The notes beneath the pieces were generated by a model. That model made no database searches, was not told the DNA's origin, and saw nothing but the letters and a program-made list of their open reading frames with translations. This document shows, in pieces, positions 34,053 through 46,531 of a stretch of DNA of 64,000 nt. How positions within the stretch are numbered: the stretch's first letter is position 1; each line of letters starts with the position of its first letter. The translations under genes were made by a program, and so were the position numbers. This stretch comes from Melampsora larici-populina 98AG31 (Eukaryota; Basidiomycota; Pucciniomycetes; Pucciniales; Melampsoraceae), in NCBI RefSeq assembly GCF_000204055.1, contig NW_006768778.1, positions 949,999-1,013,998 of the forward strand, written 5' to 3'.

Positions 34053-37000
34053 ATGGCAAACACAGTATTTTCAGCCATTGAAGATGATCCTACTTGGCTT
34101 CATCAGCTAGTCAATTCCTCGTCAGCCAATACTTCTACAAGCGATCAACCAAACCCAACCGCAAATCAATCTCAATTCTCAATTCAAGATCCATCACAAG
34201 ATCCATTGAATTCCTATATAATCGATACCACATTTCTACCTCAATCAACTCCCACATCTGACCTACCCAATTTTAATGAGCAAGCCAGCCTCCATGTCGA
34301 CCCCGTTGTATTCCACACACCCAACCTTCCCTCGGTATCTGCTTTTTCACGAGTAGGATCACAGCAAGCGCGTCGTGCAACTGTATCACTTGCTTCACCT
34401 CACTACAGTCGATCACGCTACCAGGCGGACCAGACTATATGGACTGGCCCCTCTGGATGTGCCAATCATAATTTGATTAGCACTCCTGCCACTCTCAACG
34501 CTGCTCATTCACTTCTGGCAGCGTGGGCTTCAGGAACAAGTCTACCATCCAGCTTTACCATCCCAGAAGAGACGGACGCTTCGTTGCAGGTGCAGTCTGA
34601 TTGGAACCCACAATCACTGCCACATGCCGCCTTTGACAATACGGTTCGTTCTTTATATATTTCCTTCTTATCTTGTAGCTCGTCATTCCTAAGTGTTTCA
34701 CCTTTGAATGAATCAGGCTGGCTATGCGCATTCAACAGGCGACACGCGCTACAGATCGACGTCACTATCTTTTCTCGGAGGCTTTTTTCCCACAGACTCC
34801 TTGCTACACACTGCTAGCTCTGAAGCGCTTCTCGAAGATTATGGGACAACCAATTTATCGGGAGCTGAGCCTGAGTCTACAGAGTTCCTGAATTATTCGA
34901 CTCTGCCACAGGATCCCCGTAGCCATCTCATACCTCCAGGCTCTGATTTGGTTTCACCGTCCATTCCGCAACCTTTGGAATCCGGACTGTTCAGTCAGAG
35001 TTCATTAGACAAGGACGGGCAAGTGACAGGATCTAGACATCGCGCAAAGAGCAACTCTCACGACTCGCAATCTGATTCTGATAATGGTATCCATACATCC
35101 ACGGAGTCTTCTCGAGCCGAAATTCGTGGATCAAGGACGAGTCCCACGGATCAGAGCGACTCGCATCCCTCCGTAGGTAGCTTTGAAGCTCCCGCCTATG
35201 CCCCCGCCCTCCCGCCTCTTCCCTTTCCGGAATCGTTTGACCATAAGAATGGTTCGGCTGGAACATGCACCCAAAGCTGGATTCCTGCAGACGCTTCCAA
35301 GGCTCCCCTTGCTCAAGACCCGCACTCTTCGAATCACTTCGATCGAGGCCTCAGCTATACTTACGGTCCAATATCGAATTTTGATTCGGAGGAAGCGTCA
35401 AGATCTCACCACACGAATCAATTCTTGTGGGATGAAAAATTCTTGACAACGCTGGAGGTGAGCATTTTTCACCGCAGTTTTCTTCCCATCTTTTAGCCGG
35501 ATGTGAATTTTGTGCTCACCAACTTGGACCTTGCTATCATATAAGTCTGTTATCCCTTCTGAGCAGAATTTCGAGCCTAGACGTGAATCGGATCCTTTCC
35601 CTGCGGCGCCAGTCCCTCAGAGACCATGGGAGCAGCGTCATCGTTACTCGATTGCCACCATGCCCTTTGAAGGCTCGACATCGAATGCCTTTGGTAACAC
35701 CATGAAATCCGTGAGCGACCTCGAGCATCCGAACGCTCTAGACTCTATAACGCCTTCATACAGTCGCCAATTCGCCAGCTTCACTACCCAGGCATCTGAG
35801 CCTACCTCTGCCGGACCCGATACAGCTGCCACATCTGTATTCGACGAGGGAAGACTTGATGGGTGGTCCCAATCCCAGACACAACCTGTGCACCATACCC
35901 ACAATTGCTCTTCACACACTAAAGCAAGCTCACTCGGTGCTCTCGGCTTGAATCAGTTTGCGATGCTACCGCCGGTCATCCCTCAAACCTCGACCGAATT
36001 TCCCCAACCTAATGGAGGACGTTCACATGACGAGACAGGGGTTGTGGGTGCGCGTGATCCATCGAATACAGATGGTACCAAGCGTGGATGGGTCAGTCGG
36101 AATGCAAGGCAGCTTGGATATGTTAACGGGCAAGTAGAGGCTAGCTTAGCTCCACAGGAACCGCTCTTTGGCTTTGGTAGCGAGCCTACTTACGGGTTTC
36201 AAAACTTCGCGGCTCGCTACACGCCGCCAGTCGGTCGGCCTCAAGATATTGTGGTCGAACGCCTTCCGGAGCTCACTTTACCTCCAGCTTGTGTCCCCAA
36301 CAACGGGCCACCCTCCATCGATCGCCCTCCAACTCGTCTTCGTCGGCTTACTATGCTCACTCAGCCGCTGTGGACAAGCAAGCGGCCGGAAATGCCGAGT
36401 CGATCGAGTTCTTATGGTCATGGGTCATCAAGACCAGTATCTGTGAGCTGGAACGAGCAACCCCGCGAGCATACGAAGGTCGGAGAGGTCGTCGGCTATG
36501 AGCATGGTCAAAAGACAGGCGCACTTCCTTTGCCCTCACGAGCTACAGGACCTTCGCCTCAATCAACACAGCCTCTGAGCCAGTCACAAGGAAAGAAGCG
36601 AGAAAGAAGCCTTTCGATGGCCGATCCAGCGCCCCCGCTCAAATACAGTTCGTATGATGAGCCCTCACGGTATGGTGGTCTCGGACAGGGGCCGTCTCCC
36701 TATCCTCCTGGCTTAAATGGAGCAGTTAGGCCAAACGAGGAAGATTTCAATGGAAAGACAGGCGAGGGTATGATTCCATGGCAGCAGGAGTTGAGGTGCG
36801 ATGAGGATCTTTATACACCGATCTGGTGTCGAGGTCAGAACGACAAAAAGGAGGGATTTTGCGACATGTGCGAGGGTGGGGCATGGTTGAGGCTAAAGAA
36901 CAGCGCATTTTGGTGAGTGCCAACCGATTCTTCATGGTACATGATAGCGAATTGGGAAAATCAACTGACACATCTGATATACTTTTGTCCATATAATTCT

Positions 37001-37492
37001 AGGTACCACAAACAATACTATCATGGTGTTAGTTCAACGACCGGCCACTACTTCTACCCCCCGCGAGAGACCAAGCGTGGGCTTTCTTCTGCGAATCGGC
37101 AGCAAATCCTTGGACTATGTCACGAGTGTAATGATTGGGTTGGGTATTCTGCAGTTCCTGGAAGCTCGCGCCGAGCACCTAAAAGCCAGGCAGTCAATCA
37201 GGAGAATGGAAGCGAAGGCGAGTGCAATCACAAGGAGGGCACCGGGAATGCAAATGAGGAGCCTCACGGAGAAGAGGCTCAAGAAGAAGATTTGGCTGAG
37301 ATTGGCGATGACGAGTCGAGTCAGAAATTGGCAAAGGAAAAGGCGGATTCAAAGGTCCCAACGCTTTGGTATAAACATGCTCACAAATGTCATCGACATC
37401 AGACATGTAAAGGCGCCAAGGGAAGAAAAAAGGGAAAGAAGAATGGACAAGCTAAAGGGAAGGGAACCGGAGCAAAAAAAGTTGTTGTCTAA
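34053..37492 (+). CDS. Regulator with Rua1-type C-terminal domain
   Basis: Large nuclear protein of 1055 residues. Exons 34053-34643, 34717-35457, 35567-36912 and 37003-37492 keep frame. About the first 850 residues are Ser/Pro/Gln-rich and low in complexity, as in fungal transcription regulators. The conserved part is at about 857-1025: YTPIWCRGQ, FCDMCEGGAWLRLKNSAFWYH, QYYHGVSSTTGHYFYPP, GLCHECNDW and WYKHAHKCH. These Cys/His pairs fit the Rua1 C-terminal domain (Pfam family named after Ustilago maydis Rua1, a regulator of ustilagic acid genes). A very basic Lys/Gly tail ends the protein. The fourth intron splits the conserved WYH motif. The target genes are unknown, and no glycolipid cluster is nearby. 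Confidence 0.8.
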
Positions 37493-38420
37493 TCTTGCGA
37501 ACCATCTTCACTTCGAGTGGATCAATGTGATGGTTTGTGTTTGTTTCGACTTCACCCCTTTTTGACATACGTTTCTTGTTGAATTCTCATCCTAGCCCTA
37601 CTACTCTATCTCCATCTCTCTCCTGCATTTTACTTTGCCTTTTTATTTTCTCGTAATTCCTTGACTCATTCCCAAACAAAAGTGTAAATAACCGAGAACG
37701 ATATCAAAATGTAGAATACTGGAAGCGTCTTGTAACATTTCATTCTCTCTCATCTTGTTTTAAAGTTCGAGAATAGAAAAATTTGAGTTTGGAAAAATGA
37801 AAGGATTTGGACATGTGAATCCTGCGTCTAGGAACAAGGGCCAATACATTTCAGGGGTAGGTGACGAGCATTTGTGCGCGAGCGAATCAAGTTGGGTTAT
37901 TTTACCCTACACCAAAGCTCATCAAAGCTTGCTTGACAGGCCTTTCAGCTCAGCCGTTGGATCGCTTGCAATTCTTGACTGAACAAGTTTCGCTCTCTGA
38001 TATAGTCACTCTGTGTCCTCTGTATCGAATTGGGGGCGATATCAAAATCAACTCCGGTGTTGAAGTGCGAATGAATCACGTGTAATCGATAAAGCGTGTT
38101 ACGATACCGGATCAAGCATACCGAGCAGTTTGATTCCTCAGGATACCTGATGATGACTAAATCCTACGACGTAGGGCGGATCAGTGCTCAACAGCCCTTG
38201 TGTATCATCTGTACGAAAGTTTTAGGAGTAAAATTGCTGACCTATGCACGTATATTTCAAGACAATCCAGTGCTTGCTGAGCATACATCGCCTCACGAGA
38301 AGATTTTTCTGATTTCATTTATGAAAGGCTCATCACAATACAAAATCAAAATGCTGAAAAGATCATCGTGCAAACGCTGAGGCTTGATGCGCCATAAGAT
38401 CAGCATCACAAGGTCTATAG
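37493..38420. other. Gene-free stretch downstream of the Rua1-type gene
   Basis: It begins with the probable 3' UTR (T/C-rich). No conserved gene, repeat or RNA is seen; open frames are short. Confidence 0.45.
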
Positions 38421-38423
38421 ACG

Positions 38424-38432
38424 ACATATAAA
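38424..38432 (+). promoter_or_regulatory. TATA box of the truncated family copy
   Basis: CATATAAAG about 90 bp before the ATG. A GATCAGCATCAC word about 25 bp further upstream matches the family's upstream module. Confidence 0.45.
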
Positions 38433-38522
38433 GGTCAGATGTCTTCCAGCTCAGAGACTGTCCTCGCCACAACATCATAATCATCTTTACTGTCCAATCA
38501 GTCGCCATCTCTCTATTTCAAG

Positions 38523-38684
38523 ATGCTCGCAGTAGCTCTTCTAAATTTTATCATCGCACAAGCATACATCTTGCCAAAAATTTTGCGATCATTGGTTCTC
38601 ATTCTAACTCTCCGAATCTTCTCTATTACCGTTTTCGCTTTGTTGGATTTTTTCATCTGGTCAATCCGATCTTTGGTCAAGTGA
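38523..38684 (+). pseudogene. Truncated member of the small membrane-protein family
   Basis: 53-codon frame with a hydrophobic N-terminus, then LPKILRSLVLILTLRIFSIT and LLDFFIWSI. These line up with SPKVLRPIIARVVLLLVSFL and ILIWSISYF of the intact copy 0.9 kb downstream. It stops before the TPP...NLPP signature. It has the same orientation and a similar promoter as that neighbour, so it is probably a tandem duplicate that lost its tail. A functional micro-protein cannot be excluded. Confidence 0.6.
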
Positions 38685-39453
38685 AAAAATGACTGAGACT
38701 GAGTGCAAAGAAGGTTGACTATTATTATGTGAAAAGCTTAAGACCATCAGTCGAAAAACAATATTTATGTGTTGAGTCTCCTCTATCCTCTATTCTTACA
38801 TTTCTTTACATAGAGGACTTCTGATGTAGCTGACTTTGCATGCGCGCATGATAGGGGCTCGGAAGAATCTTGAATATGTTCTTGGCTTCTACGACTTGTT
38901 CTTCAACGGCTCATCTTTTTGACTCTTCCTTCATTAGTATTGCGGCAACCCTTTTTATTCATCCTGAATCGTCACCATTTATCGCATCTTTCATTTTCAT
39001 TTCAGGTTTTTTTGGGTTTATTATCTGGGCATGTTCTTGAAGAGCTTGGATCACTTGGATTCACATGGTCTTTCTGTCGAACTTGACATTTGGTGCGGAA
39101 TAGATTGTGATTATTCAGTGTTTTCTTGCACTTACTGGTTACGAATAGTATTACTAATACTGCTTGGCCCTCTGGGACGAAAGTTTAGTTTTTGTGTCGT
39201 TGTAAATAAAATCGTCTGCTGACCTATTTCACCCTCCGAATCGACATGAGAGCATCCTCCTTATATCGACTGAGTTTGATCTCTACTTTGAAGAGATGAC
39301 TCGTGAAATTTTTACAGTCTGATAATGCTTCCCCACATTTTGGTCTTTTGAACAATGTAATGCTACACATTCTTCAGTATGATCCGTATGTTCAGCATCT
39401 CTGCTTTTTTGAAAGCTGAGAAAGGTGATTAGCAGTCATCAGCATCAGAAGGG

Positions 39454-39462
39454 CATATAAAG
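39454..39462 (+). promoter_or_regulatory. TATA box of family copy 3
   Basis: CATATAAAG about 100 bp before the start codon, preceded by GTGATTAGCAGTCATCAGCATCAG, a loose version of the shared upstream module. Confidence 0.5.
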
Positions 39463-39562
39463 TTCAGGTTGAGATTCCAATCAGACTTATCACTACAATC
39501 CTCTTGTCCAAGATACAATATCCTGTTCACACTTCAATCAATCAACTCTCCTCCTCTCAACT

Positions 39563-40111
39563 ATGATCCCAGATTGCTTACTCGATATCATATATAGTGA
39601 ATTCTTCTTATATCATATCGGACCAATTCTTCTTCTGTACATTACGGTCTCTTTAATCTCTCCTAAAGTCTTACGACCAATAATTGCACGTGTTGTTTTA
39701 CTTCTCGTCTCTTTCCTCGTCATCTTTTTATGCGTCATTCTCATCTGGTCGATTTCTTACTTCTCTCCCAAAGAGGAAAGAAGATCATCTTCACCTTTAC
39801 CTTTACCTTCACCTTCACCTTCACGTCTTCCTACTATTATTGTTACACCTCCTACTGAAGATCATATCACTAACTTGCCTCCAGCATTTGAAGAGCAAGA
39901 TCAAAACTTCCTTACAACACTCTATCTTGGATCACGTCCCATGCGTGGAAGAAGTAACTCTCGTGCTTCGAGTTTCGCACCCGGTTTTTCACGTAGCAGA
40001 TCTCGTTCACCAGCTGGTAAGTAAATACACATCTCTTTCTCTACTTCTTTCTTTTAACTGATGAAGTTCGCATTTGTGCATCTTACTACAGGCTCTCGTC
40101 GGTGGATTTGA
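39563..40111 (+). CDS. Small membrane protein, undescribed family (copy 3)
   Basis: Exon 1 is 39563-40016, then a GTAAGT donor, and a mini-exon 40092-40111 after CTACAG; the product has 157 residues and ends SPAGSRRWI. Two hydrophobic segments (about 13-33 and 38-68) are followed by a Ser/Pro run (SPLPLPSPSPSRL). The family signature IIVTPPTEDHITNLPPAFEE then appears, followed by QDQNFL. An Arg/Ser tail (SRSRSRSPAG) leads to the splice site. It shares little overall identity with copies 1 and 2, yet the signature, domain order and intron position agree. That is good evidence for homology and for coding function. Localisation is probably membrane; the role is unknown. Confidence 0.75.
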
Positions 40112-40476
40112 ATGTTCATTTTATCTTGTGAAACTGGTCTCATTGAACCCTCTTTAAGACTCTGTGTTCCTTCTCCAACATTGGATTCTCATTATTTCAA
40201 AATTTCTTCTATAGTACTTGAAATCCAGGATAATTTTTCTTTGTGGAAGGTCACTTGAGGCCCCTTGTTCTTCAATGTCAATCTAGCTGCCGTTCCAATT
40301 TATCTAAACTGTCTTCTTGTCGCGTTGGCAATGATTAATCTCTCAGAAGTTGTGCCAACGCAATTCCATGTTAATTTGGATTTCTTTGCTTGGACATGAT
40401 TTCTTTGCATCTTCTTTCTTGAAAATTAGAGTCTATTATCATATCATCAAATTAAGATACCAATTTTCCTCTTTTA

Positions 40477-41480
40477 GAGCATCCGCACTCGTGCGGTAAG
40501 TCGGGTGCGGTAAGGTTAAATTTACCGCAAACGCGGGGTCTTTTCCACACCGGTGAAAAATTAGCCCCGCGGTAGTTAATTTTCGGTCATTTTGCGTTAG
40601 CGAATTGGTAAATTTACCAATTGGCTAACGCATGCGGTATCACACATCACGACTTGTTCCCGGCAACTCGACTCCAAAAACAAAACTCAACCAGACCTCC
40701 AACACCAAAGTCAACAACCAATATCTCCTTTTCACCACTCACACACGATGAATTCCAAGCCTTACAGTTGCATGAATCAACTCGAGAACGTTCGACACCG
40801 ATCGATGTCTTCAATTGAAATAAGTCAATCAACCATCTTGAACTCGACTCCAAACCATTCAGATGAAAATGAAAGATGTCTAGATTCATATAGCTATGTA
40901 GAGGTCAATATTTAAGAAAATCAACATTAAAAGACCAATCATTGGAGGACTTTTAGGATCAAGTGATACAAATTAAAAATTGAAGTTTGGATTTTTATTT
41001 CCTAGTTTTAAATTCTTTAAATCTTTTACAAGATCATTATGTGTATTCAGACTCATTAAAAGCTTTCTCGATGTAGTAAAGCCTTTGTTTTTTAATTGGA
41101 ATTCATGTATTAAGATCTGAACAAACTCATGTTAAATTTGTAATTTTAAATTAAGATCTATCGATCGAGTAGATGAACAGGATGATATCGGGTCTTCATG
41201 TGTAGATGGAGTATTAGTATCTTAGTGCAAAGAAGAGAACAGTGCCTCTATCACATGAAAACTGGCCATGAAAGCAGGTGATGTGTACTCAAAAAATTAA
41301 AACTTTACCTTACTGCACAACCGGTGCGGAGTACATGCACTATCTGTAAAGTTATAAAAGTTACAGCGCTGCTAATGCAAACGAGTGCGAAATTTGGTTG
41401 AGTTAAGTAACTTTTTACTTAATGTTGTGTTTGTTACCGCACGTGACCAAATTAACAACCGCAAACGAGTGCGGATGCTC
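40477..41480. mobile_element. Harbinger-like non-autonomous element (about 1 kb)
   Basis: Terminal inverted repeats GAGCATCCGCACTCGT (16 bp exact, then GCGGT words on both sides) are flanked by the 3-bp duplication TTA (40474-40476 and 41481-41483). This matches PIF/Harbinger behaviour. Subterminal TTTACCGCA/TGCGGTAA words repeat in both ends. A 65-codon frame at 40621-40818 (TRPPTPKSTTNISFSPLT) is the only coding hint; no DDE transposase is present. Confidence 0.75.
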
Positions 41481-41516
41481 TTATCCACAATTAATAATTA
41501 TGACAAACCTCAATGT

Positions 41517-41720
41517 ATCCATCTTTATACGTGGGTCTTGTTTCAGTTCTCATTTGTTATTATTTCATTTCTTCTTTTTGTTTTATTTTCTAATTCTCTC
41601 TTTCCTTTTTCTTTTCTAAGCAATCCTTTGTTTTAAGTCTTTGCCTTCTTTTAAGGCTCGACTTGGTGTGGGGGGGGGCCTACGGCCCGGGGACTGCCTG
41701 TCCGAGAAAAAAGGGGTTTT
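41517..41720 (-). repeat. B2 repeat of the Ngaro-like element
   Basis: About 204 bp, nearly identical to B1 at 48769-48974. B1 has TGTG before the G-run where B2 has TG, plus a few point differences. It contains GGCCTACGGCCCGGGG. Confidence 0.88.
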
Positions 41721-41939
41721 CGTGGGCGGGGGCGGGCGGGTGGCCCACAAAACTATCCGACTCGTGTCGTCACTGTTGTGTACTCTGTCGTTTGTTTCCT
41801 TCTTTGTTCTTGTTGTGCCTTAACCGTCTGTTTCTATTCCCGTCTTTCTGCCTATTCCCTCATTCTACCTTTCTATCTCCGTGTGTATTTGTATGCGTTT
41901 GATCTTACTTCTCTCTTTCTCTGTAGGGTGGGAGGGCGG
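41721..41939. other. Unique segment between A2 and B2
   Basis: About 219 bp, starting G-rich (GGGCGGGGGCGGGCGGG) and then T/C-rich. It lies between the A2 and B2 repeats and has no second copy in the element. Simple A2-B2 contiguity is therefore broken. Confidence 0.5.
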
Positions 41940-42780
41940 TTTTTTTTGAAATAAATACTTTGTACATATTTCTTTACAGCCGTTGTGAGAACTAATGGTA
42001 AGATTTGGGGTCATGTGTGTTTCCGAGATTTAACTAGGGTTTAATCTCTAGTCCAAAACTCATTTCTTTTTGGTTTCGCAGGCCTAAACCTTTTTTTGAT
42101 TCCGTCGAACTGAAATCTTCATAGGCTGACACCTGCTGTCTTCCAACGCTTCCATGCATACATTCAACTTTCAAAAGGTCTTGAGCCGGCCTCCGGATCC
42201 GTTACCGGTTTCAACCTCATCAAACAACCTCTTCCAGTCTAGACCGGCCACTTCGACACTTCTTGTTTCAAATCCAGGGTAATGCTTTCGCTTTCGCCTT
42301 TCGATCGATGAAGGTTTGCGTTCGCCATTGGATCAAGGTACGTAAACATAATTTTGAGTTTCTTTTCCCTCATGATTTCATTCACTAATACGATAAATTG
42401 ATCTTTTAGTATCCAGGTGTAAAAGAACAGCCCTTCTACGAAAGAAAGAAGATTCCGCCATCACTCAATTCTTTTCTGATGCCGAAGAGAAGATGCGTCT
42501 TTATTTCAACTCCAACACATTAATTAAGATATTGACTACTGACGACTCTTTGTCGAAAGAACTGTTTTTCTATCATGAAAGAAGAACAATTACGCCAAAT
42601 TCAATTCTTTGACTGATACTGAAGATTTCAATCATGTGCGTCATTGGGCCGTTTGGCCCCATTATGGCCGCTATCAACAAACAGGGATATGCCCTCAAAT
42701 CACGTCATATCATATGAGATCATATCGGAAAACGGGGATCGTTTGGATGAAAAAGGGATCGATGTGGTTCCGCCCAAACA

Positions 42781-42790
42781 GTATAAATAG
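42781..42790 (+). promoter_or_regulatory. TATA box of the mariner cargo gene
   Basis: GTATAAATAG in a short G+C-richer promoter-like block. It lies about 340 bp before the chosen ATG, with a probable leader intron starting at GCAAGTAAG near 42845. Confidence 0.4.
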
Positions 42791-43123
42791 TCGAGGGTTT
42801 TGGCCCAAATACTCTTCTCCTCATCGGATTCAGCAAACTCTGCAAGTAAGATTGCAATTATCTTATATCTTGTTTTTTTCCCTTGCACTCTTTGTCTCAT
42901 TCTTACCAATGATTCCTTTGTGAATCACCAGATTTCGAACTTCTGTTATTATCTTCCCGGTGTTTTTAACCTTGACTCTGTCTTGTTATCAATCAGTGCG
43001 TTTCTTGCATGAGCCGTTTTTCGATTCCCTTTTTAATATCATTTTTCTTTAGGGTAGCGTTTCTTTTGCTGATTATAACTATCAACCATATTTTCACCTA
43101 GGCAACTTCTCTAATCATTAAAC

Positions 43124-45551
43124 ATGTCTAACCACGATTCACAAATCATCAACACCCCAAATGTGCCACCTGTTGAAGGTCACATGAATGCTTGTAAGTG
43201 AATTTCTTGTCTTATAAGTTTAATCAATTCCCTATACTGAATTCAATTTGGTTTCAGTATTTGAAAAGCCTTCTGGTAAAACCGGCAATGACGCACCTGC
43301 CACCTGTAGTCAACAAGATCCCCTTTACCGGATTGGAACCGCCCCTTGTATCCAATTTGATCAACGAAACGAGATGATTATTCAGGTCAAGTTCAAAATT
43401 CATGTCGAAAAAGATGTTGAAGTCGACCAATCAATCAAGGTCGCTAGCAGAGCTCGCAGACCGGCAGCTGCCTCTGCGAGCTACAACATCATCAAATCCA
43501 AGATGTTTAATGAAGGTAATATCATCGAGTTAGTTAAGTGTTTATTTGGGAAGTCTCTCAACGACTTCAAAGATTTGTGTGGCAATATATGTGAGGAGTA
43601 TGAACCGGGCATGCAACACATGGTTCTCAAGAGCGATGTCGCTGCGCGCTTGAAATGGATGGGTCAGGTGGGGCGTGAAAAGGTTTTCCTTGTCGACTAT
43701 TTAACCTGGCAAAGCTTTGTGGACTTACTTGCGAAAGGGACCAAGCACAAGGGGTCAGTCACTATCTTTACCAAGAATGCGAAGGAAAAAGCTAAGAAAG
43801 AGGCTCAGGTATGAGTTTTTTTCCCTTGTCTTTGCTATACCGGTCTTTGCTAATGTGACTCTCCTGAGGCCTCTTAGACGTGTGCTGAAAAGCAGTTCAT
43901 AGCTTCAGCCAGCGGTGCCACTCCAGCTGAAGCACAGGTAGGCGAACTGACCAAAGAGTTAGAGGTGTGTTGTGTTCTTTTTTTCCACCCAACCCATTCC
44001 ATCACTCGTTCTTTTTCTCACCTCTTCGGTATTTATATTCGATGTTTGTCTCATAGGCTGCCCGTAAGCGCATCGAGCTCCACGAGTTAACAGCTCAGCT
44101 TTTCCACGAGCAATCACAAAGAGGAACGTCTGGTGATGGAGCGATTTTGGTCTGCCCTTGGAACCCAAACTTCCAGTACCGCTTGACTTGGAATGGGGCG
44201 TGGGTATGGGCCAAAGGCGTGGTTAGTTTCCCTTATTATATTGTTCTTGCTGATTGATGCTAACACTTTTGGTTTCTTTCATTATCAGCAATCTGGAATG
44301 GCAACTCGCAACATCCCGCCGCGCACCTACAAGTATCTTGCGATCATAAAGAAATCACGCGTGTTCCACAAGGCCATGGAAGTCGACAATCGTGTTAAAT
44401 TGTGATCCTCTCAATTTAACCTCAACTTGTCTCCCACCTTCCATAAATCGGGTGGTTCTACCAAGTCTTTTTTCGATTCACCTGCTAAACTCTTATTTCA
44501 AAACGTGGGTGGTTCCAAAAGGTCTGCTGGTGTAGCAGGCGTATCTGAATATGATCCGAAGAAAACTAAGGGGGATCCAGGTATGATGGACCTTTCAATC
44601 ATTCATATGATTGGTTGATGACCTTGCTGATACCTTGTTTTTGACCGTTCTGAAGTTAAAAAGTTCAAAATGGAACCCGGTACGCTGCCCCACGTCTTTG
44701 GTCAATGTGTGAACGACGATCTGACAACTTCATGTTTCTGTAGGCTCCACCTCAGGATCTGGACAAGGGATCACCATCGTGTTGTCTTTGGACCCCGTGT
44801 CTCCTGGCAAAGTTTTTCATTCAACAAACTATAACATGCCCATCAAGAAAGAACCTGGTATGTTCAGTTTCTTGCCCTTGATATTCACGTACTCTACTGA
44901 CAAATGATGAGCTTTGCCCATGACGCTGCGTTATAGGCTCCTTGACCCGGCATGGATCGGGCATCACGATTGATATCTCTTCAGATAGATCTTCGTCGCC
45001 AGGCCACCTCGTAGACTTATCTCATTTGGTCAAGAAGGAGGTCAAACCAGAACCTAGTAAATGTAAGCCTTGATCCTTTAATTTCACCCTTTATCATTTC
45101 AACTATGCCTGTACTTATACTTGTTTATGCATGTTGGTTAGCCTCTAGCATCTCTAGCTTTGTTGGGAAGAACTTAGGTTCTTCGCAACATGAAAACTCC
45201 AACATGGACACCGAGGACCGCGCTCACGCCCACGCTGCTGAGCTGGAACGTTTTCTGGTATACTGCAATGTACCCAAAGACGACGAGACCACCAGACTCA
45301 TCCTCCAACGTGCCAACGTCCACTCTTGGACCGACTTGATTCCTGGCATCCAGATGACCGAGTCCACCCTTACTACGCGTGGAATGCATCCTTGTTTGGC
45401 CTCTCATCTCCTAAGTGAGGCTATGGATCGTATGAATGGCCTCAAGGACGATATCAATGACCTTCCTGATGAGGATTCCGATGGGGATGAAGATCATCAC
45501 CAATTGGAAGGCAAAGACCAGCTTGACACTGCCATTTCCCCCGAGTTCTGA
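43124..45551 (+). CDS. Cargo gene of the mariner element, unknown protein
   Basis: I do not recognise the family. Exons 43124-43193, 43258-43808, 43878-43964, 44057-44221 and 44289-44405 are in frame and give 329 residues before a TGA at 44403. The same frame continues (FHKSGGSTKSFFDSP) to about 44580. It is followed by phase-1 exons at about 44657-44680, 44744-44859, 44939-45060 and 45142-45551. The natural product is therefore probably longer and the TGA a lesion. The first half is mixed alpha/beta with a basic stretch (KNAKEKAKKEAQ). The late exons repeat GITI(V/D) plus KKEPG-like words. The last exon has a SAM-like helical block (about 65 residues from ELERFLVYCNVP) and an acidic tail. 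Its place inside the transposon ends suggests an accessory role or captured gene. Confidence 0.6.
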
Positions 45552-46112
45552 TACCTTGAGTTCTGATGACTTCCCCCCTTATCTCAAAGGTCTTCAGTTT
45601 GATCAACCAGCACCGTTTGTCTTTGCAAAGTCTTATTCAGCTCAATGTGTTTCTTCTGACTGTTTCCCTCAAAATCGACTTGTCTTTACAAAGTCTCAAC
45701 CAGCTTGATATGTTTCTTCATTTTGTTTCCCTGCTTTTCCCCGAGTTCTGACTACTTCTCTCCATATCTCAGTGGACTGGAGTTTGATCAAAAAACACAA
45801 TGTGTCTAACTCGTAAATCAATCATATTGTTTTTCATTCCTGTGCCCCGAGATGTGACTACTTCCTAGCTGATCTCAGTGGTGATATGTTTGCACAATAT
45901 ACATGATGTGTCTCTCAGTCGTAACTTTAGCAATTTGTTTTTCCCTGCCCCCTCCCTATATATGTTCACCACCTCGATAAAGCTCCCAATTGTGTTATCT
46001 ATATGCTCACCTCATCCCTTGATTGAAGTCGCAATGAAACCTCTGGGTTGTTTTCACTCGCCAAAAGTCTTGATATCATTCATTGATATTCAAGTGTGCT
46101 GGTCCACTTTGC

Positions 46113-46273
46113 CATTTTATATATAAGTCTTTGCTTATAAAATAAACAAAGACTTATAAAATAAACATTTTATAAGACTTATTGAACCATCGTACCTATT
46201 AAAAAGTATTCATTTTATATATAAGTCTTTGCTTTTAAAATAAACAAAGACTTATAAAATATACATTTTATAA
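46113..46273. repeat. Paired 63-bp AT-rich palindromic repeats
   Basis: Two near-identical units (46113-46175 and 46211-46273). Each contains the inverted words TATAAGTCTTTG and CAAAGACTTATA, so each can fold on itself. They lie between the cargo gene and the transposase gene. Confidence 0.75.
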
Positions 46274-46531
46274 CTCTTATTTAAAAGAAGTATAGGTACA
46301 ATTTGACGAACCTCTTTTATTTTGAAACATTTTTGGACCTTTATTCAATTTTTTTTGGCAATGGAATTAGGACCAACGCTCGTCAGACCAGTGGTCAGAG
46401 ACATTGTGTTCAAGAATAAGAACCCTACGAGTCTTTATGACCACTTGTAGGTTCATAAAAATAAGATCATTCAAAAGGGCATATTGAATGTATTCCAAAG
46501 GACAATCTTCACAAGACATATAAATTCATAT

